Source: Syntrophothermus lipocalidus DSM 12680 (lineage in GTDB: Bacteria > Bacillota > Syntrophomonadia > Syntrophomonadales > Syntrophothermaceae). Taken from it: DNA of 64,000 bases. Under the pieces are notes generated by a model. That model saw nothing but the letters and a program-made list of their open reading frames with translations, did no database searches and was not told the origin of the DNA. Positions 41,690 through 50,393 of this stretch are shown here, piece by piece (within the stretch, counting starts at the first letter, position 1; each line of letters begins with the position of its first letter). The position numbers were made by a program, and so were the translations under genes. The stretch lies in the NCBI RefSeq assembly GCF_000092405.1, contig NC_014220.1, forward strand, positions 310,001 to 374,000, read 5' to 3'.

Positions 41690-42913
41690 TTGCACCTGGA
41701 GGTGAAAGAAGGAAAAAGACGGACCTTGTCGAAGAAAAAACTGGGGAGGTTTGCATCTGTGTTGGAATACCTGGCCGTGGCCTTGGTGATTTTTGTGCCG
41801 GTGGCAGTGGTGGGCTCTAAGTGGCTTCAAAAACGGGGACTGAGCCCCAGAGCGATTGGGCTTTTATTGATGGTTGCTTTGGTGCTGGTTGGATTGTTCC
41901 CCGTCCTGGCGTCGAATTTGAACCCGTTTGCTTTTGCCGGGCTGCATGTGGTAATTTTTGCAGGAGCAGGTCTGTTGATTTGGACCTGGGGGAAGCCTCA
42001 GCTAGCCGCGTCGGATCAAGCAGGGCAAAGCTCCTATTTGGAGTCTTGCGAAGCAATGAGCGAAGAGCTTGTTCTTGTTGAAGAAGGCACTCCCAACGAT
42101 GGTCGGGCGACGAGTGAGATAGAATCGGAGGAGCACGCAATCGTTATAGAAACAGAACCGGAAGAAGAAAGCCCGCCGGTACTGGTTGGTCCAGATTCAG
42201 CCGCAGGTACCAGGAACGTAATAGAAGAGTTGGGAATTTTGGCCTCTGAAGTTGAACCGGCAACAGAAGGCGAAGCAGGTGCGAGTGGTGGAACCGAAAT
42301 ATCGGCTCCGGATAAAGAAGCAGAGCTCTTGGGTGGTGAGGGGCCAGAATTGACGCAACACCTTGCGGTACCGCTTGAGGGTCCGGAGAGACAAACAGCG
42401 GGCGAAGTCGGGTTCATAGGAGAGGGTGTTCTCGATTCGATCGAACTGCCCGGGCCTGTGGGTACTGGAGCGGAAGATGAAGCCCCGCAACCCGATACTC
42501 CGGCTGTTGAAGAACCGCCGGCAGAAACGGGAGCCGCCATTGAAAACTTGATAGACAGGGGATTTAGAGCCAAGTCCGAGGGAGACTATGGTGAAGCTGC
42601 GAGCAGCTTCTTTGCAGCTTGGAAGGTATCTACCCAGCCTGAACTTCACTTTATGTTAGGCATGGAACTGGTTACCCTTTACCGCGAGACAGGAGACTAC
42701 AGTAAAGCCTTAGAAGTATTGGATGCTCTGGCTCAAAACGGGGCAATCGGTGAGGCGAGAAGCGAAACGGCGTTCCGGGAGAAAAAGTTGCTTGAAATCA
42801 CGAAAAGGCTTTTGCAGGAGATCGGTATGCCCGATTTACCAGCTTCACAAATTCCGAGGTTGATAAGGCGCAGGGCTTGGGAAGAGTTTATTTCTGCGTA
42901 TCATAATAAATAA
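41690..42913 (+). CDS. Membrane protein with acidic linker and C-terminal TPR-like domain
   Basis: The 407-aa product has a basic N-terminus and three hydrophobic helices (about 28-45, 58-75 and 80-100). A 180-residue Glu/Pro/Gly/Ala-rich low-complexity linker and a helical C-terminal part with TPR character follow (RGFRAKSEGDYGEAASSFFA, YRETGDYSKALEVLDALA). I do not recognise a named family. TTG 41690 lies before the SD-like ggaggtgaaag, so a later start such as GTG 41702 or TTG 41726 is possible. It precedes a PRC-barrel and a VanW gene in the same direction. Confidence 0.65.
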   Translation: MHLEVKEGKRRTLSKKKLGRFASVLEYLAVALVIFVPVAVVGSKWLQKRGLSPRAIGLLLMVALVLVGLFPVLASNLNPFAFAGLHVVIFAGAGLLIWTWGKPQLAASDQAGQSSYLESCEAMSEELVLVEEGTPNDGRATSEIESEEHAIVIETEPEEESPPVLVGPDSAAGTRNVIEELGILASEVEPATEGEAGASGGTEISAPDKEAELLGGEGPELTQHLAVPLEGPERQTAGEVGFIGEGVLDSIELPGPVGTGAEDEAPQPDTPAVEEPPAETGAAIENLIDRGFRAKSEGDYGEAASSFFAAWKVSTQPELHFMLGMELVTLYRETGDYSKALEVLDALAQNGAIGEARSETAFREKKLLEITKRLLQEIGMPDLPASQIPRLIRRRAWEEFISAYHNK

Positions 42914-42937
42914 TCAAACGGGAAGGGAGTTAGGTCC

Positions 42938-43696
42938 ATGAAAAAAACCCAGGAGATCATTGGGCTGCCGGTTTTTTCTATAGTCGATGGGAAGGAGGTT
43001 GGGCAGGTAAAGGACTTGGTGATCAATCCGGAAGAGGGTTCGATTGAATACCTTTTGGTGAACGGGGGCAACTGGTACGTGGGGGCCAAGGTTCTTCCCT
43101 ACCGTGCTGTCATGGGGATCGGGGCCCATGCGGTCACGACTGAGAGTGAGAACCTTTTGACCAATTTGAACGAGTCGACCAATGCCAGCGTCCTTCTCCA
43201 GCGAAACATCAAAGTGAAGGGGACAAAGGTCTTGACCAAGAAAGGTAACCTGCTGGGTGTGGTCAGCGAGTATGAGGTGGATGAAAACACCGGTAAGATA
43301 ACCAGTTTGGAGTTTAAATCCCTGGATGGAGAAGGCGAAACCACGGTGATCAGGGCTAATCAGGTTCTTACCTTTGGTAAGGACGTACTGGTAGTGGAAG
43401 AGAAACTGGGCGAGGTTGGGCCTACCCGCCGCCCGTCGACAACCGGGGAAGTAGCGGCATCCGGGAACGAAGGCCAAAGCGTTTCGGGAGAGGAGTCAGG
43501 ACGAGAATCCGCGGCAACCAAGCTGTTTGTGGAAAGGCAGAGACAGTTCCTCATGGGCAAGAGGGTTATTCAGGAGATTAGAGACGATGCCGGCAATGTA
43601 ATCATACCCGAAGGTGCTCTTATAGACGAAGCTGTTTTGGATATCGCCGAGGCCCACGGTAGGCTTATCGAACTATCACAGAATATCAAACCGTAA
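42938..43696 (+). CDS. PRC-barrel domain protein 1
   Basis: The 252-aa product has two PRC-barrel-like segments: IGLPVFSIVDGKEVGQVKDL (residues about 7-26) and a second at about 95 (LTKKGNLLGVVSEYEVDE). A charged linker and a short C-terminal domain follow (GNVIIPEGALIDEAVLDIAE). PRC-barrels are small beta domains found in ribosome maturation and photosystem proteins and in many uncharacterised Firmicute proteins. SD gggaaggga. It lies 14 bp upstream of the VanW-family gene. Confidence 0.82.
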   Translation: MKKTQEIIGLPVFSIVDGKEVGQVKDLVINPEEGSIEYLLVNGGNWYVGAKVLPYRAVMGIGAHAVTTESENLLTNLNESTNASVLLQRNIKVKGTKVLTKKGNLLGVVSEYEVDENTGKITSLEFKSLDGEGETTVIRANQVLTFGKDVLVVEEKLGEVGPTRRPSTTGEVAASGNEGQSVSGEESGRESAATKLFVERQRQFLMGKRVIQEIRDDAGNVIIPEGALIDEAVLDIAEAHGRLIELSQNIKP

Positions 43697-43709
43697 GTAG
43701 GAGAAGCTT

Positions 43710-45065
43710 ATGTTGCCTGACAGGAAACAGCTGTGGTGGGGATTGACCGGTGCGGTCATAGTGTACATCATCACGGTTTTGGGCACGTCTCTGGTTTTGA
43801 CTGCAAAGGATAACGGGAGAATCCCGCCTAACACCTTCATTGCAGGTATCCCGGTAGGAGGATTGCCCTACGAAAAAGCCAAAGAGAAACTTTTGGCCGG
43901 TATCTCCGAACGGATTGATAATGGAGTAGTGTTTTCATCAAAGGATAAGAACGTGAGTGTAGCTCGACAGGATTGCCATATAGGGATTGATATAGAGCAA
44001 AGCCTAGCCCGTTGTCAGGATGAGGGATGGGCTGGTTGGCAGGGAATGGTAATTCATAGTTTGAGCCGAGCCAAACGTCGAGACTTACTCATAGTTTTTA
44101 CTTGGAATCGTGGGAATCTAGAACAAGTAATTAGAAAGCTGAGCTCCGAATTTGATGTTCCCGCTAAGGACGCGCGGATAATATGGCGGGACGATTCTCT
44201 GGAATACATACCTCATGAAAACGGGCGAAAGGTTGACCAAGAGACAACCCTTCGACGCTTAGAACAGAGTCTAGCTGCAGGTAAACTGGGGCCTGTGTCC
44301 ATCGCTTTTAAAACCGTTTACCCCCGGGTAAAGCTGGATGATATCAAAACAGTCAAAGATACTCTAGGTGTATACGTGACCACCTTTGACCCGAACCAGA
44401 AGGCTCGTACCAATAACCTTAAGCTTGCGGCCGCTTCTATCGACGGAACCATAATCATGCCGGATCAAGTCTTCTCGCTAAACGAGGCTCTAGGGCCTAG
44501 AAGCGAGAAGGATGGTTATCAAAAAGCCCCTGTTTTTGCTAATAACCGGGTAGTACAGGATGTTGGCGGGGGAATATGCCAGGTGGCTACCACTCTGTAC
44601 AACGCGGTGTTGCAGGCAGGTTTGGAAATAATCGAGCGCCGGCCTCACTCCCGTCCTATCAGCTATGCTCCTTTAGGTCTAGATGCTACTATATCGTCGA
44701 CTGCAGGAACGGACATGAAGTTCAGGAACAACACGGATTTCCCTGTTATGATTTCAATATCGGTCAAAGATGACAAACTGATTGCCAGGATTTTCGGGTG
44801 CCAGACGTATGCCGGCCGGAAAATAAGGGTGGAGACTGAAAAAAAAGAGATCCAGCCCCGAGTGGTTGTTAAAAGCGATCCGGCGCTGCCGGAGGGAAGT
44901 CGCGTGGTAAAACAGGCAGGGAAGAAGGGGTATCTGGTCAAGATATACCGCGTGGTTTCCGAAAATGGCCGCGATGTAGAAAAGACTCTCTTGTCCGAAG
45001 ATTATTACCGGCCAACGGATATGATTATACTGGTGGGGCCCAACGGTTCAGGCGAGATGAAGTGA
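43710..45065 (+). CDS. VanW family protein (YoaR-like) 1
   Basis: The 451-aa product has an N-terminal membrane anchor (TGAVIVYIITVLGTSLVL), then peptidoglycan-binding-4-type repeats around residues 35-200 (FIAGIPVGGLPYEKAKEKL). The VanW domain follows, with NLKLAAASIDGTIIMPDQVF, VQDVGGGICQVATTLYNAVL and PHSRPISYAPLGLDATIS, and a G5-like tail. It is probably exported and anchored at the cell wall. The biochemical role of VanW is unknown. A second, similar protein is at 56465. Confidence 0.9.
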   Translation: MLPDRKQLWWGLTGAVIVYIITVLGTSLVLTAKDNGRIPPNTFIAGIPVGGLPYEKAKEKLLAGISERIDNGVVFSSKDKNVSVARQDCHIGIDIEQSLARCQDEGWAGWQGMVIHSLSRAKRRDLLIVFTWNRGNLEQVIRKLSSEFDVPAKDARIIWRDDSLEYIPHENGRKVDQETTLRRLEQSLAAGKLGPVSIAFKTVYPRVKLDDIKTVKDTLGVYVTTFDPNQKARTNNLKLAAASIDGTIIMPDQVFSLNEALGPRSEKDGYQKAPVFANNRVVQDVGGGICQVATTLYNAVLQAGLEIIERRPHSRPISYAPLGLDATISSTAGTDMKFRNNTDFPVMISISVKDDKLIARIFGCQTYAGRKIRVETEKKEIQPRVVVKSDPALPEGSRVVKQAGKKGYLVKIYRVVSENGRDVEKTLLSEDYYRPTDMIILVGPNGSGEMK

Positions 45066-45105
45066 GGGCCGGGGGAGGATATTGAGAATGCCGTCTTTAT
45101 AAGGA

Positions 45106-45133
45106 GAAGAAGCCGCATTATAGCGGCTTCTTC
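45106..45133. terminator. Hairpin between convergent genes
   Basis: GAAGAAGCCGC-attata-GCGGCTTCTTC, an 11-bp perfect stem 40 bp after the VanW gene and just beyond the end of the small minus-strand gene. It has no long T run but could stop transcription from both sides. Confidence 0.6.
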
Positions 45134-45136
45134 GTA

Positions 45137-45232
45137 TTAGTATGAGCCCCAGCCGTCAAAGCAAAACAGCAGGATTATTAGGAGTAGGATTAACAAAAAG
45201 CCGTTGTCGCGTCCGCAACCATCCATTTTCAT
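45137..45232 (-). CDS. 31-aa hydrophobic small protein (YjcZ/sporulation-type)
   Basis: On the minus strand, SD aaaggagg is followed at good spacing by ATG 45232 and 31 codons: MKMDGCGRDNGFLLILLLII then LLFCFDGWGSY, stop at 45137. A polar, Gly-containing head, a single membrane helix and a short tail match the small YjcZ-type proteins common in Firmicutes and often tied to sporulation. Too short for routine gene calling, but the SD is near-perfect. Confidence 0.7.
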   Translation of the reverse strand: MKMDGCGRDNGFLLILLLIILLFCFDGWGSY

Positions 45233-45493
45233 CTACTGGCCTCCTTTCATGTCGAGGTGGCTAGCCCGTCGAAGAGGGGGATAAGGCCTGGTCGATCTAC
45301 CCCTCCTTCGCAGCAGTTAACCCACCGGACTAGTGGTCAAAGACATTCGAGCAGGTCATATCCTGGGGTTAATACATGTTATGAAACGCGCATTAACATG
45401 GTTACTGTGCTCCTGTTATTCCTCGCGGGAAAGGGGTAGACTTGTAATGGTTAACTAGCCTCGACATGGGCTGGAGGCAGAGGATGGTATTAA

Positions 45494-45868
45494 TCAGTCG
45501 CTTACCGCTGGTGCTTCGAGGTTTTCTTCATTTTTTTTCTTGTTAAGGTTGGCCAGCAGGTTCAGAAGGAGCATCAAGGTTTGGGGGTTCAAATTCTGAG
45601 TATTAGTGGTTTCTCCCGAACTTAATTTTAAGGAACTGAGCAGACCGGCTAAGAGGTCTCGGGTTTCCGCGGCCGAATTCTCCACCATAGGGGCGGGTTG
45701 CACCTGGGAATGAGTCGAAATGTAGTTGATTATCCCTAGAAGGTTGACGAGCGAGAGCAGGCCGACTAAACTGGGAATATCGAGGTGCCCGTTTTTGCCC
45801 GGGACAGTGACCTCGTACACGATAGTTGACAGCAGTTTGACAAGGTCTTGTTTGTCCATGGTTTTCAC
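45494..45868 (-). CDS. Hypothetical protein, 124 aa
   Basis: Starts inside the stop of the YbaB-like gene upstream (ATGA overlap), so the two are coupled. It has a hydrophobic stretch (IPSLVGLLSLVNLLGIINYI), an Asn/Gln/Leu-rich region (NPQTLMLLLNLLANLN) and a charged C-terminus. No known family was recognised. The coupling suggests the two products act together. Confidence 0.65.
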   Translation of the reverse strand: MKTMDKQDLVKLLSTIVYEVTVPGKNGHLDIPSLVGLLSLVNLLGIINYISTHSQVQPAPMVENSAAETRDLLAGLLSSLKLSSGETTNTQNLNPQTLMLLLNLLANLNKKKNEENLEAPAVSD

Positions 45869-46176
45869 TCCTTTATGTGAAGCAGGTTAATGGCTTTGGC
45901 GGTTTCCTCTATCATCTTATCGCGGGCCATTTTAATAGCTCGGTTGATGGTTTCGACCACACTGGACTTGAGGATACCGGCCTTACTGGGAGAGAGAAGG
46001 CTCGTATCGATGAAAATATCTAGGACCTCCTGTTGGTAATTCATGGAAATAGAGACTAGGTTGTTCTGGGAGTTGACCGTGAATACTCCTTTTTTGAGGG
46101 ATTTATCGATGTCAACCAAGCGCTGGCGAAGTTGTTCGGCGCTATTCAACATGCGGGAGAGGTCTTCGGTTTCCAC
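45865..46176 (-). CDS. YbaB/EbfC-like small protein
   Basis: The 103-aa product has an N-terminal helix (LNSAEQLRQRLVDIDKSLKK), a beta strand pair (LVSISMNYQQEVLDIFIDTS) and a long C-terminal helix (VVETINRAIKMARDKMIEET). This is the order of the YbaB/EbfC nucleoid-associated fold. Similarity is in pattern more than in sequence, so DNA binding is not certain. ATG 46176 follows SD ggaggtga. First gene of a two-gene minus-strand operon. Confidence 0.62.
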   Translation of the reverse strand: METEDLSRMLNSAEQLRQRLVDIDKSLKKGVFTVNSQNNLVSISMNYQQEVLDIFIDTSLLSPSKAGILKSSVVETINRAIKMARDKMIEETAKAINLLHIKE

Positions 46177-46267
46177 TTTATCACCTCCGGTCTGGCATGG
46201 GAGTTCTATAAAATTATATTCAAGGCTGGTTTTTTTAGCTTAGGTAAAAAAAGGAGGCAAACACAAA

Positions 46268-46372
46268 ATGGAGGAATTAAGACAAGTTGTCAAAAGGGAA
46301 TTCTTGCGTACCCTGTTTTGGGCGGTGATATCATTGGCCTTGGCGGTTACTATTGGTCACTTGGTGTTATAA
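46268..46372 (+). CDS. 34-aa single-helix membrane peptide
   Basis: SD aaggagg lies 11 bases upstream of ATG 46268, which opens 34 codons: MEELRQVVKREFLRTLFWAV then ISLALAVTIGHLVL. An amphipathic, charged head is followed by one membrane helix. No family known. It lies between the divergent YbaB-like gene and trxA. The near-perfect SD and sensible protein make it a likely real gene. Confidence 0.65.
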   Translation: MEELRQVVKREFLRTLFWAVISLALAVTIGHLVL

Positions 46373-46467
46373 TTTAAGAAAAAGGATTTTTGGCTCGAGA
46401 AGTTGGGTGTTTGGTCAGGGTTTCCACGGGCCAGTGTTTACCGCGGAAATGAAAGGAGGAAGTTGTT

Positions 46468-46794
46468 ATGTCAGCGGTGCAACAATTCGGGGTGAATGAC
46501 TTTGATGCTGAGGTATTAAAATCCGATATTCCAGTCCTGGTAGACTTTTGGGCGGCATGGTGCGGTCCTTGTAGGATGGTGGGACCGGTGGTGGAAGAGA
46601 TTGCCCAGGACTTCGCTGGCCGTTTAAAAGTGGGCAAGGTAAATGTAGACGAGAACCGGACACTGGCTGCAAAATACGGGATCATGAGTATACCAACCCT
46701 GATTATTTTCAAAAATGGGCAGGAAGAAGAACGGTTGATCGGCTACCAGAGCAAAGGCGAGCTGGCAGCTGCTATCGAGAAGGTTTTAGGGTAG
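46468..46794 (+). CDS. trxA: Thioredoxin
   Basis: The 108-aa product has the active site WCGPC (31-35) in [17 protein letters not shown], the cis-Pro loop [13 protein letters not shown] and the normal thioredoxin length. A general disulfide reductase in the cytoplasm. ATG follows SD aaaggaggaag. Stands alone; the thioredoxin reductase is not in the window. Confidence 0.97.
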   Translation: MSAVQQFGVNDFDAEVLKSDIPVLVDFWAAWCGPCRMVGPVVEEIAQDFAGRLKVGKVNVDENRTLAAKYGIMSIPTLIIFKNGQEEERLIGYQSKGELAAAIEKVLG

Positions 46795-46797
46795 GAC

Positions 46798-47143
46798 GAT
46801 CCACAGATGAACACGGATTAGCACAGATTCACACTGATATTTCAAATAATTCAGACGCAGACTGACGCAGATTTTGACTCCTGTATTCTAGTAATACTAA
46901 TGGTTTTGCTGCGGAATCCTTTTCAACGCCTTGATAAACGTATGATTATAAAATAAACATTGGTTTCAACCCCAAATAATCGCCTAGTGCAGCGTGTATG
47001 AATAACAACGCGTGTATAAATATAATATGCTTAGGTAAAATCAGTAAATAACAATAATAGACTATAGTGTGTGGCAAATCTGCGTTAATCAGCGTCTAAA
47101 ATATCAGTGTCAATCAGTGCCGTATCTGTGTGTATCTGTGGCT
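46798..47143. repeat. Dispersed inverted-repeat element A (CACAGAT/ACGCAGATT arms)
   Basis: The left arm 46798-46874 and the right arm 47070-47143 are imperfect inverted copies about 75 bp long. The outer 42-bp parts match by roughly 80 percent (ccacagatgaacacggat on the left; atctgtgtgtatctgtgg on the right). The AT-rich centre has no open frame. The element fills the whole gap between trxA and rarA, and its right end supplies the rarA stop codon. Confidence 0.7.
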
Positions 47144-48431
47144 AGCTTTTAACTTGTTTTTCGCGGCCGTTGCCGGAAGGGTGGTAAAATCGTTTACCTT
47201 CGAGTTCCGGCGGGAGGTATTGTTGGTCAACGTAGCCCCCGAAGTCGTGGGGGTATTTGTAACCGACTCCCCGACCCAGGATTGCGGCCTTGGGATGAGA
47301 AGCGTCGGCGATATGAAGGGGAACCTTAATCAAAGGAAGATCCCGGACTGCTTCTAGGGCTTCGTCGATGCCTACCTTACTGGAATTGCTCTTGGGGGCC
47401 AGGGCCAGATACAGCGAGGCCTCGGCCAAGGGGATGCGGGCTTCTGGGAGCCCCACCAGTTCTACGGCTTGCGCGGCAGCGGTAGCGATCAGCAAAGCTT
47501 GAGGATCTGCTAGCCCGATGTCTTCGGCCGCGTGTATCACCAGCCTGCGGGCTATAAACCTGGGGTCTTCGCCTCCCTCGAGCATTACTGCTAACCAAAA
47601 GAGCGTAGCATCTGGATCCGAGCCGCGGATGCTTTTAATGAAGGCGGAAATGGTGTCGTAATGATGATCCGCCTTTTTGTCGTAATTGATTACCGTTTTC
47701 CTGTGCACCTCCGCGACTTCCTGGGGAGTAATGAGCAGCCGTTCCCCTTCCCGGTACTTTGCCAGAAAGAGGTTTTCTACCAGGTTGAGGGCGGTGCGGG
47801 CGTCCCCTTTTGCTGCGATGACGACGCTTTTTAGGGCTTCCTCCGTTATTTCGATCCCGTACTTGCCCAAGCCTCGCTCTTTATCGTTCAAGGCCCGAAG
47901 GAGGATGCGTTCGATTGCCTGTTCATCCAGGGGTTCCAGTACATATATATGGGTCCTGGATAGCAGGGCCGAATTTATCTCGTAGAGCGGGTTCTCGGTA
48001 GTCGCGCCTATTAGAATGAAGATGCCTTCTTCGACCATGGGGAGGAGGGCATCTTGCTGAGCCTTGTTGAAACGGTGGATCTCATCCAGAAACAAGATGG
48101 TTCGCTGTCCGTAGAATTTCAAACGCTGTCCTGCCTCACCCGCCAGTTGGCGGATGTCCGCCGTGGTAGTGCTGACTGCCTTCAAGTACTCGAAGTGGGA
48201 ACGTGTCTTCTTGGCTATGATGTTCCCCAGGGTAGTCTTCCCGGTCCCAGGAGGGCCATAGAGTATCATGGAATGCAATTGGTCTCTTTCTATCATGCGG
48301 CGAAGAGGTGCCCCCGGACCGACCAGGTGTGCCTGCCCTTCGATTTCGTCAAGATCCTTTGGCCGCATCCTAAACGCCAAAGGGGACCAAGCCTGAGGTT
48401 GGTTTTGGCTTTGATAAGAGAAAAGATCCAT
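47142..48431 (-). CDS. rarA: Replication-associated recombination protein A (RarA/MgsA) AAA ATPase
   Basis: The 429-aa product carries Walker A GPPGTGKTTLGNIIA, Walker B ILFLDEIHRFNKAQQD and sensor 1 LIGATTENP. The C-terminal MgsA tetramerisation region includes DPDATLFWLAVMLEGGEDPR and GYKYPHDFGGYV. RarA acts at stalled forks with SSB and clamp-loader-like activity. Divergent from mnmA; in many Clostridia rrf2, nifS and mnmA follow this gene. Confidence 0.95.
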   Translation of the reverse strand: MDLFSYQSQNQPQAWSPLAFRMRPKDLDEIEGQAHLVGPGAPLRRMIERDQLHSMILYGPPGTGKTTLGNIIAKKTRSHFEYLKAVSTTTADIRQLAGEAGQRLKFYGQRTILFLDEIHRFNKAQQDALLPMVEEGIFILIGATTENPLYEINSALLSRTHIYVLEPLDEQAIERILLRALNDKERGLGKYGIEITEEALKSVVIAAKGDARTALNLVENLFLAKYREGERLLITPQEVAEVHRKTVINYDKKADHHYDTISAFIKSIRGSDPDATLFWLAVMLEGGEDPRFIARRLVIHAAEDIGLADPQALLIATAAAQAVELVGLPEARIPLAEASLYLALAPKSNSSKVGIDEALEAVRDLPLIKVPLHIADASHPKAAILGRGVGYKYPHDFGGYVDQQYLPPELEGKRFYHPSGNGREKQVKS

Positions 48432-48491
48432 AAAAAACTCCCTTCAAAGTGACCTAACGCTCGTTTGCGTATAATTTAGAACTGGAATGAA

Positions 48492-48565
48492 GAGTTAAGA
48501 ATTAAGAATTAAGAATGGACAATGGAAACGGCAATTCTGCATTCTTAATTCTCAATTCTTAATTC
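48492..48565. repeat. 25-bp inverted repeat (TTAAGAAT units) upstream of mnmA
   Basis: Left arm 48492-48516 (gagttaagaattaagaattaagaat) and right arm 48541-48565 pair with two mismatches across a 24-base loop. The arms are made of the octamer seen in tandem at 14451-14536. As RNA it would be a long AU hairpin 22 bases before the mnmA start. Confidence 0.8.
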
Positions 48566-48587
48566 AATTATAGCTTACGGAGGAAGT

Positions 48588-49610
48588 ATGAGCGAAAGGG
48601 TTGCAGTGCTTATGAGCGGGGGAGTAGACAGCGGCGTTGCCGCCCTGCTTCTCAAGGAACAAGGCTACGATGTTATCGGGTTGACCATGCTGAACTGGTC
48701 GGCCGAAGTTTGCCAAAAGGCAGCAGAAGTTGCTCGTTTCCTGGGGATTAGCCACCACGTAGTAGACCTGCGTGCTGAGTTTAAACGCCAGGTCATCGAC
48801 TACTTTTGCCGAACGTACGAGGAAGGATTGACTCCCAATCCTTGCGTTGTGTGCAACGAGTTTGTCAAGTTTGGACTGATGCTCGAGCAGGCCTGGGACG
48901 TAGGATGCCGGTGGGTGGCTACCGGGCATTACGCGCGGGTGGAACTTGACGAGACCACCGGGAGACATCTACTCAAAAAAGGGGTCGACCCCAAAAAGGA
49001 CCAATCGTATTTTCTCTATCGGCTTAAGCAGAACCAGCTATGCCGTTTATTGTTCCCATTGGGTAACATGACCAAACAGGAGACGAAATCAATCGCCGCA
49101 AAATATGGGCTGCCCGTGGCCAAGGCAGAGGAAAGCCAGGAAGTTTGTTTCATAGAAGGGGATTACCGCCAATTTCTGGCGGCCAAAGGGGTAAAAGGGG
49201 TTCCGGGGCCAATACGGGACCAAGAAGGGAATGTGCTGGGGACTCACCAGGGCTTGATCTCATATACGGTTGGACAAAGGCGTGGCCTGGGCCTTAGGGC
49301 CGGTCGGCCTTTCTACGTGATTGACCTGGACACCAGAAACAACACGCTGGTGGTGGGGGAAGAAAAGGAGCTTTACCGCCAGGAACTTTTGGCTACAGAC
49401 AATAATTTTATCCCCTTCGAATCCCTGACGGAGCCGCTAATGGTTGAAGCAAAAATACGATATACGGCCCCGTTGGCACAGGCTCGCCTTACTCCCGTGT
49501 CTGGAGGGATAAAGGTCGAATTCGTTCATCCCCAGAGAGCCGTTACCCGTGGCCAATCGGTCGTGTACTACCAGGGGGATGTAGTGGTGGGTGGCGGGAT
49601 AATAGCTTAG
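48588..49610 (+). CDS. mnmA: tRNA-specific 2-thiouridylase MnmA
   Basis: MnmA thiolates U34 of tRNA Lys, Glu and Gln using sulfur from a cysteine desulfurase. The 340-aa product has the PP-loop MSGGVDSGVAALLL (9-22), the first catalytic Cys region LTPNPCVVCNEFVKF, the second in AEESQEVCFIEGDYR, and the C-terminal beta domains (YTVGQRRGLGL). SD cggaggaag. The desulfurase partner nifS, normally just upstream, is found only as a fragment at 4 kb. Confidence 0.96.
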   Translation: MSERVAVLMSGGVDSGVAALLLKEQGYDVIGLTMLNWSAEVCQKAAEVARFLGISHHVVDLRAEFKRQVIDYFCRTYEEGLTPNPCVVCNEFVKFGLMLEQAWDVGCRWVATGHYARVELDETTGRHLLKKGVDPKKDQSYFLYRLKQNQLCRLLFPLGNMTKQETKSIAAKYGLPVAKAEESQEVCFIEGDYRQFLAAKGVKGVPGPIRDQEGNVLGTHQGLISYTVGQRRGLGLRAGRPFYVIDLDTRNNTLVVGEEKELYRQELLATDNNFIPFESLTEPLMVEAKIRYTAPLAQARLTPVSGGIKVEFVHPQRAVTRGQSVVYYQGDVVVGGGIIA

Positions 49611-49675
49611 AACCGGAATGAATCTGTCCCCAGGGGAAATAATATAAACGTCTCTGGTCGAAGGGAGAGAAGACG

Positions 49676-50143
49676 TTGAAGGCTAGGAGCCTCCTGGGCA
49701 TGCCTACAGTGGTCCCGGCAAGAGGAGAGATAGTGGGCAGGGTGTGTGACCTGGTAATCGAAGAGTTTGACCTGAAAGGATTGCTGGTCGAGGAAGAAAA
49801 CGGTAAGGTTGGATTTATCGAACAGGAAGGCTTTAGTATAGGGGAAGATGCTGTTTTATTGAATGAAGGTGCAGGTTTAAAACCGTATCAAGGAAGGGGA
49901 AAATCATCATATAAGGATAAAATGGGTGAAACCATTTTCGATAGCGATGGACGCGAGATCGGCAGGGTTAGTGACCTGGTCATCGACGAAGAGACGAAGG
50001 GGACGATCGCGGTTGAGATCTCGGGTGGGGTTATTCAAGATTTTCTGGCAGGCAGGCGGGAGGAAATACCTATGAACTCCATCCGGGTTGACGGGTCGGA
50101 CATGGTTGTTGTGGAATCCGAAGAAAGGAGTGGAAATGGTTGA
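49676..50143 (+). CDS. PRC-barrel domain protein 2
   Basis: The 155-aa product has two PRC-barrel repeats: LLGMPTVVPARGEIVGRVCD (4-23) and ETIFDSDGREIGRVSDLVID (about 84-103). TTG start after SD gggagagaag. It lies between mnmA and a short zinc-ribbon gene, an order kept in several Clostridia. Function unknown. Confidence 0.82.
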   Translation: MKARSLLGMPTVVPARGEIVGRVCDLVIEEFDLKGLLVEEENGKVGFIEQEGFSIGEDAVLLNEGAGLKPYQGRGKSSYKDKMGETIFDSDGREIGRVSDLVIDEETKGTIAVEISGGVIQDFLAGRREEIPMNSIRVDGSDMVVVESEERSGNG

Positions 50144-50313
50144 ATTGTCCAGTATGTGGCGGAGTGCAGGTGGGCAAGGTAGGGAACGACCAGTACTACT
50201 GCTGGAACTGTTTTGTCGAGTTCAATACTAGTAGAGGCAAGATTAGCCTGTATGAGGTGGCCGAGGACGGTAGCCTGGTATCCTTGAACGATTCTTTTGA
50301 TATCGGGCGGTAA
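50140..50313 (+). CDS. 57-aa zinc-ribbon protein
   Basis: TTG 50140 overlaps the stop of the PRC-barrel gene (TTGA), with SD aaaggag nine bases upstream. The product reads NCPVCGGVQVGKVGNDQYYC then WNCFVEFNTSRGKISLYEVA, a CxxC...CxxC zinc ribbon and a short acidic tail. It is coupled to the PRC-barrel gene. No specific function known. Confidence 0.75.
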   Translation: MNCPVCGGVQVGKVGNDQYYCWNCFVEFNTSRGKISLYEVAEDGSLVSLNDSFDIGR

Positions 50314-50393
50314 AAAGCCGCGCCTCGAGGTTGGGAAATGATACCTGGACGAGGAGGGTTGAACGTTTATTGAATTTCAGGAGGGGATGAAGC

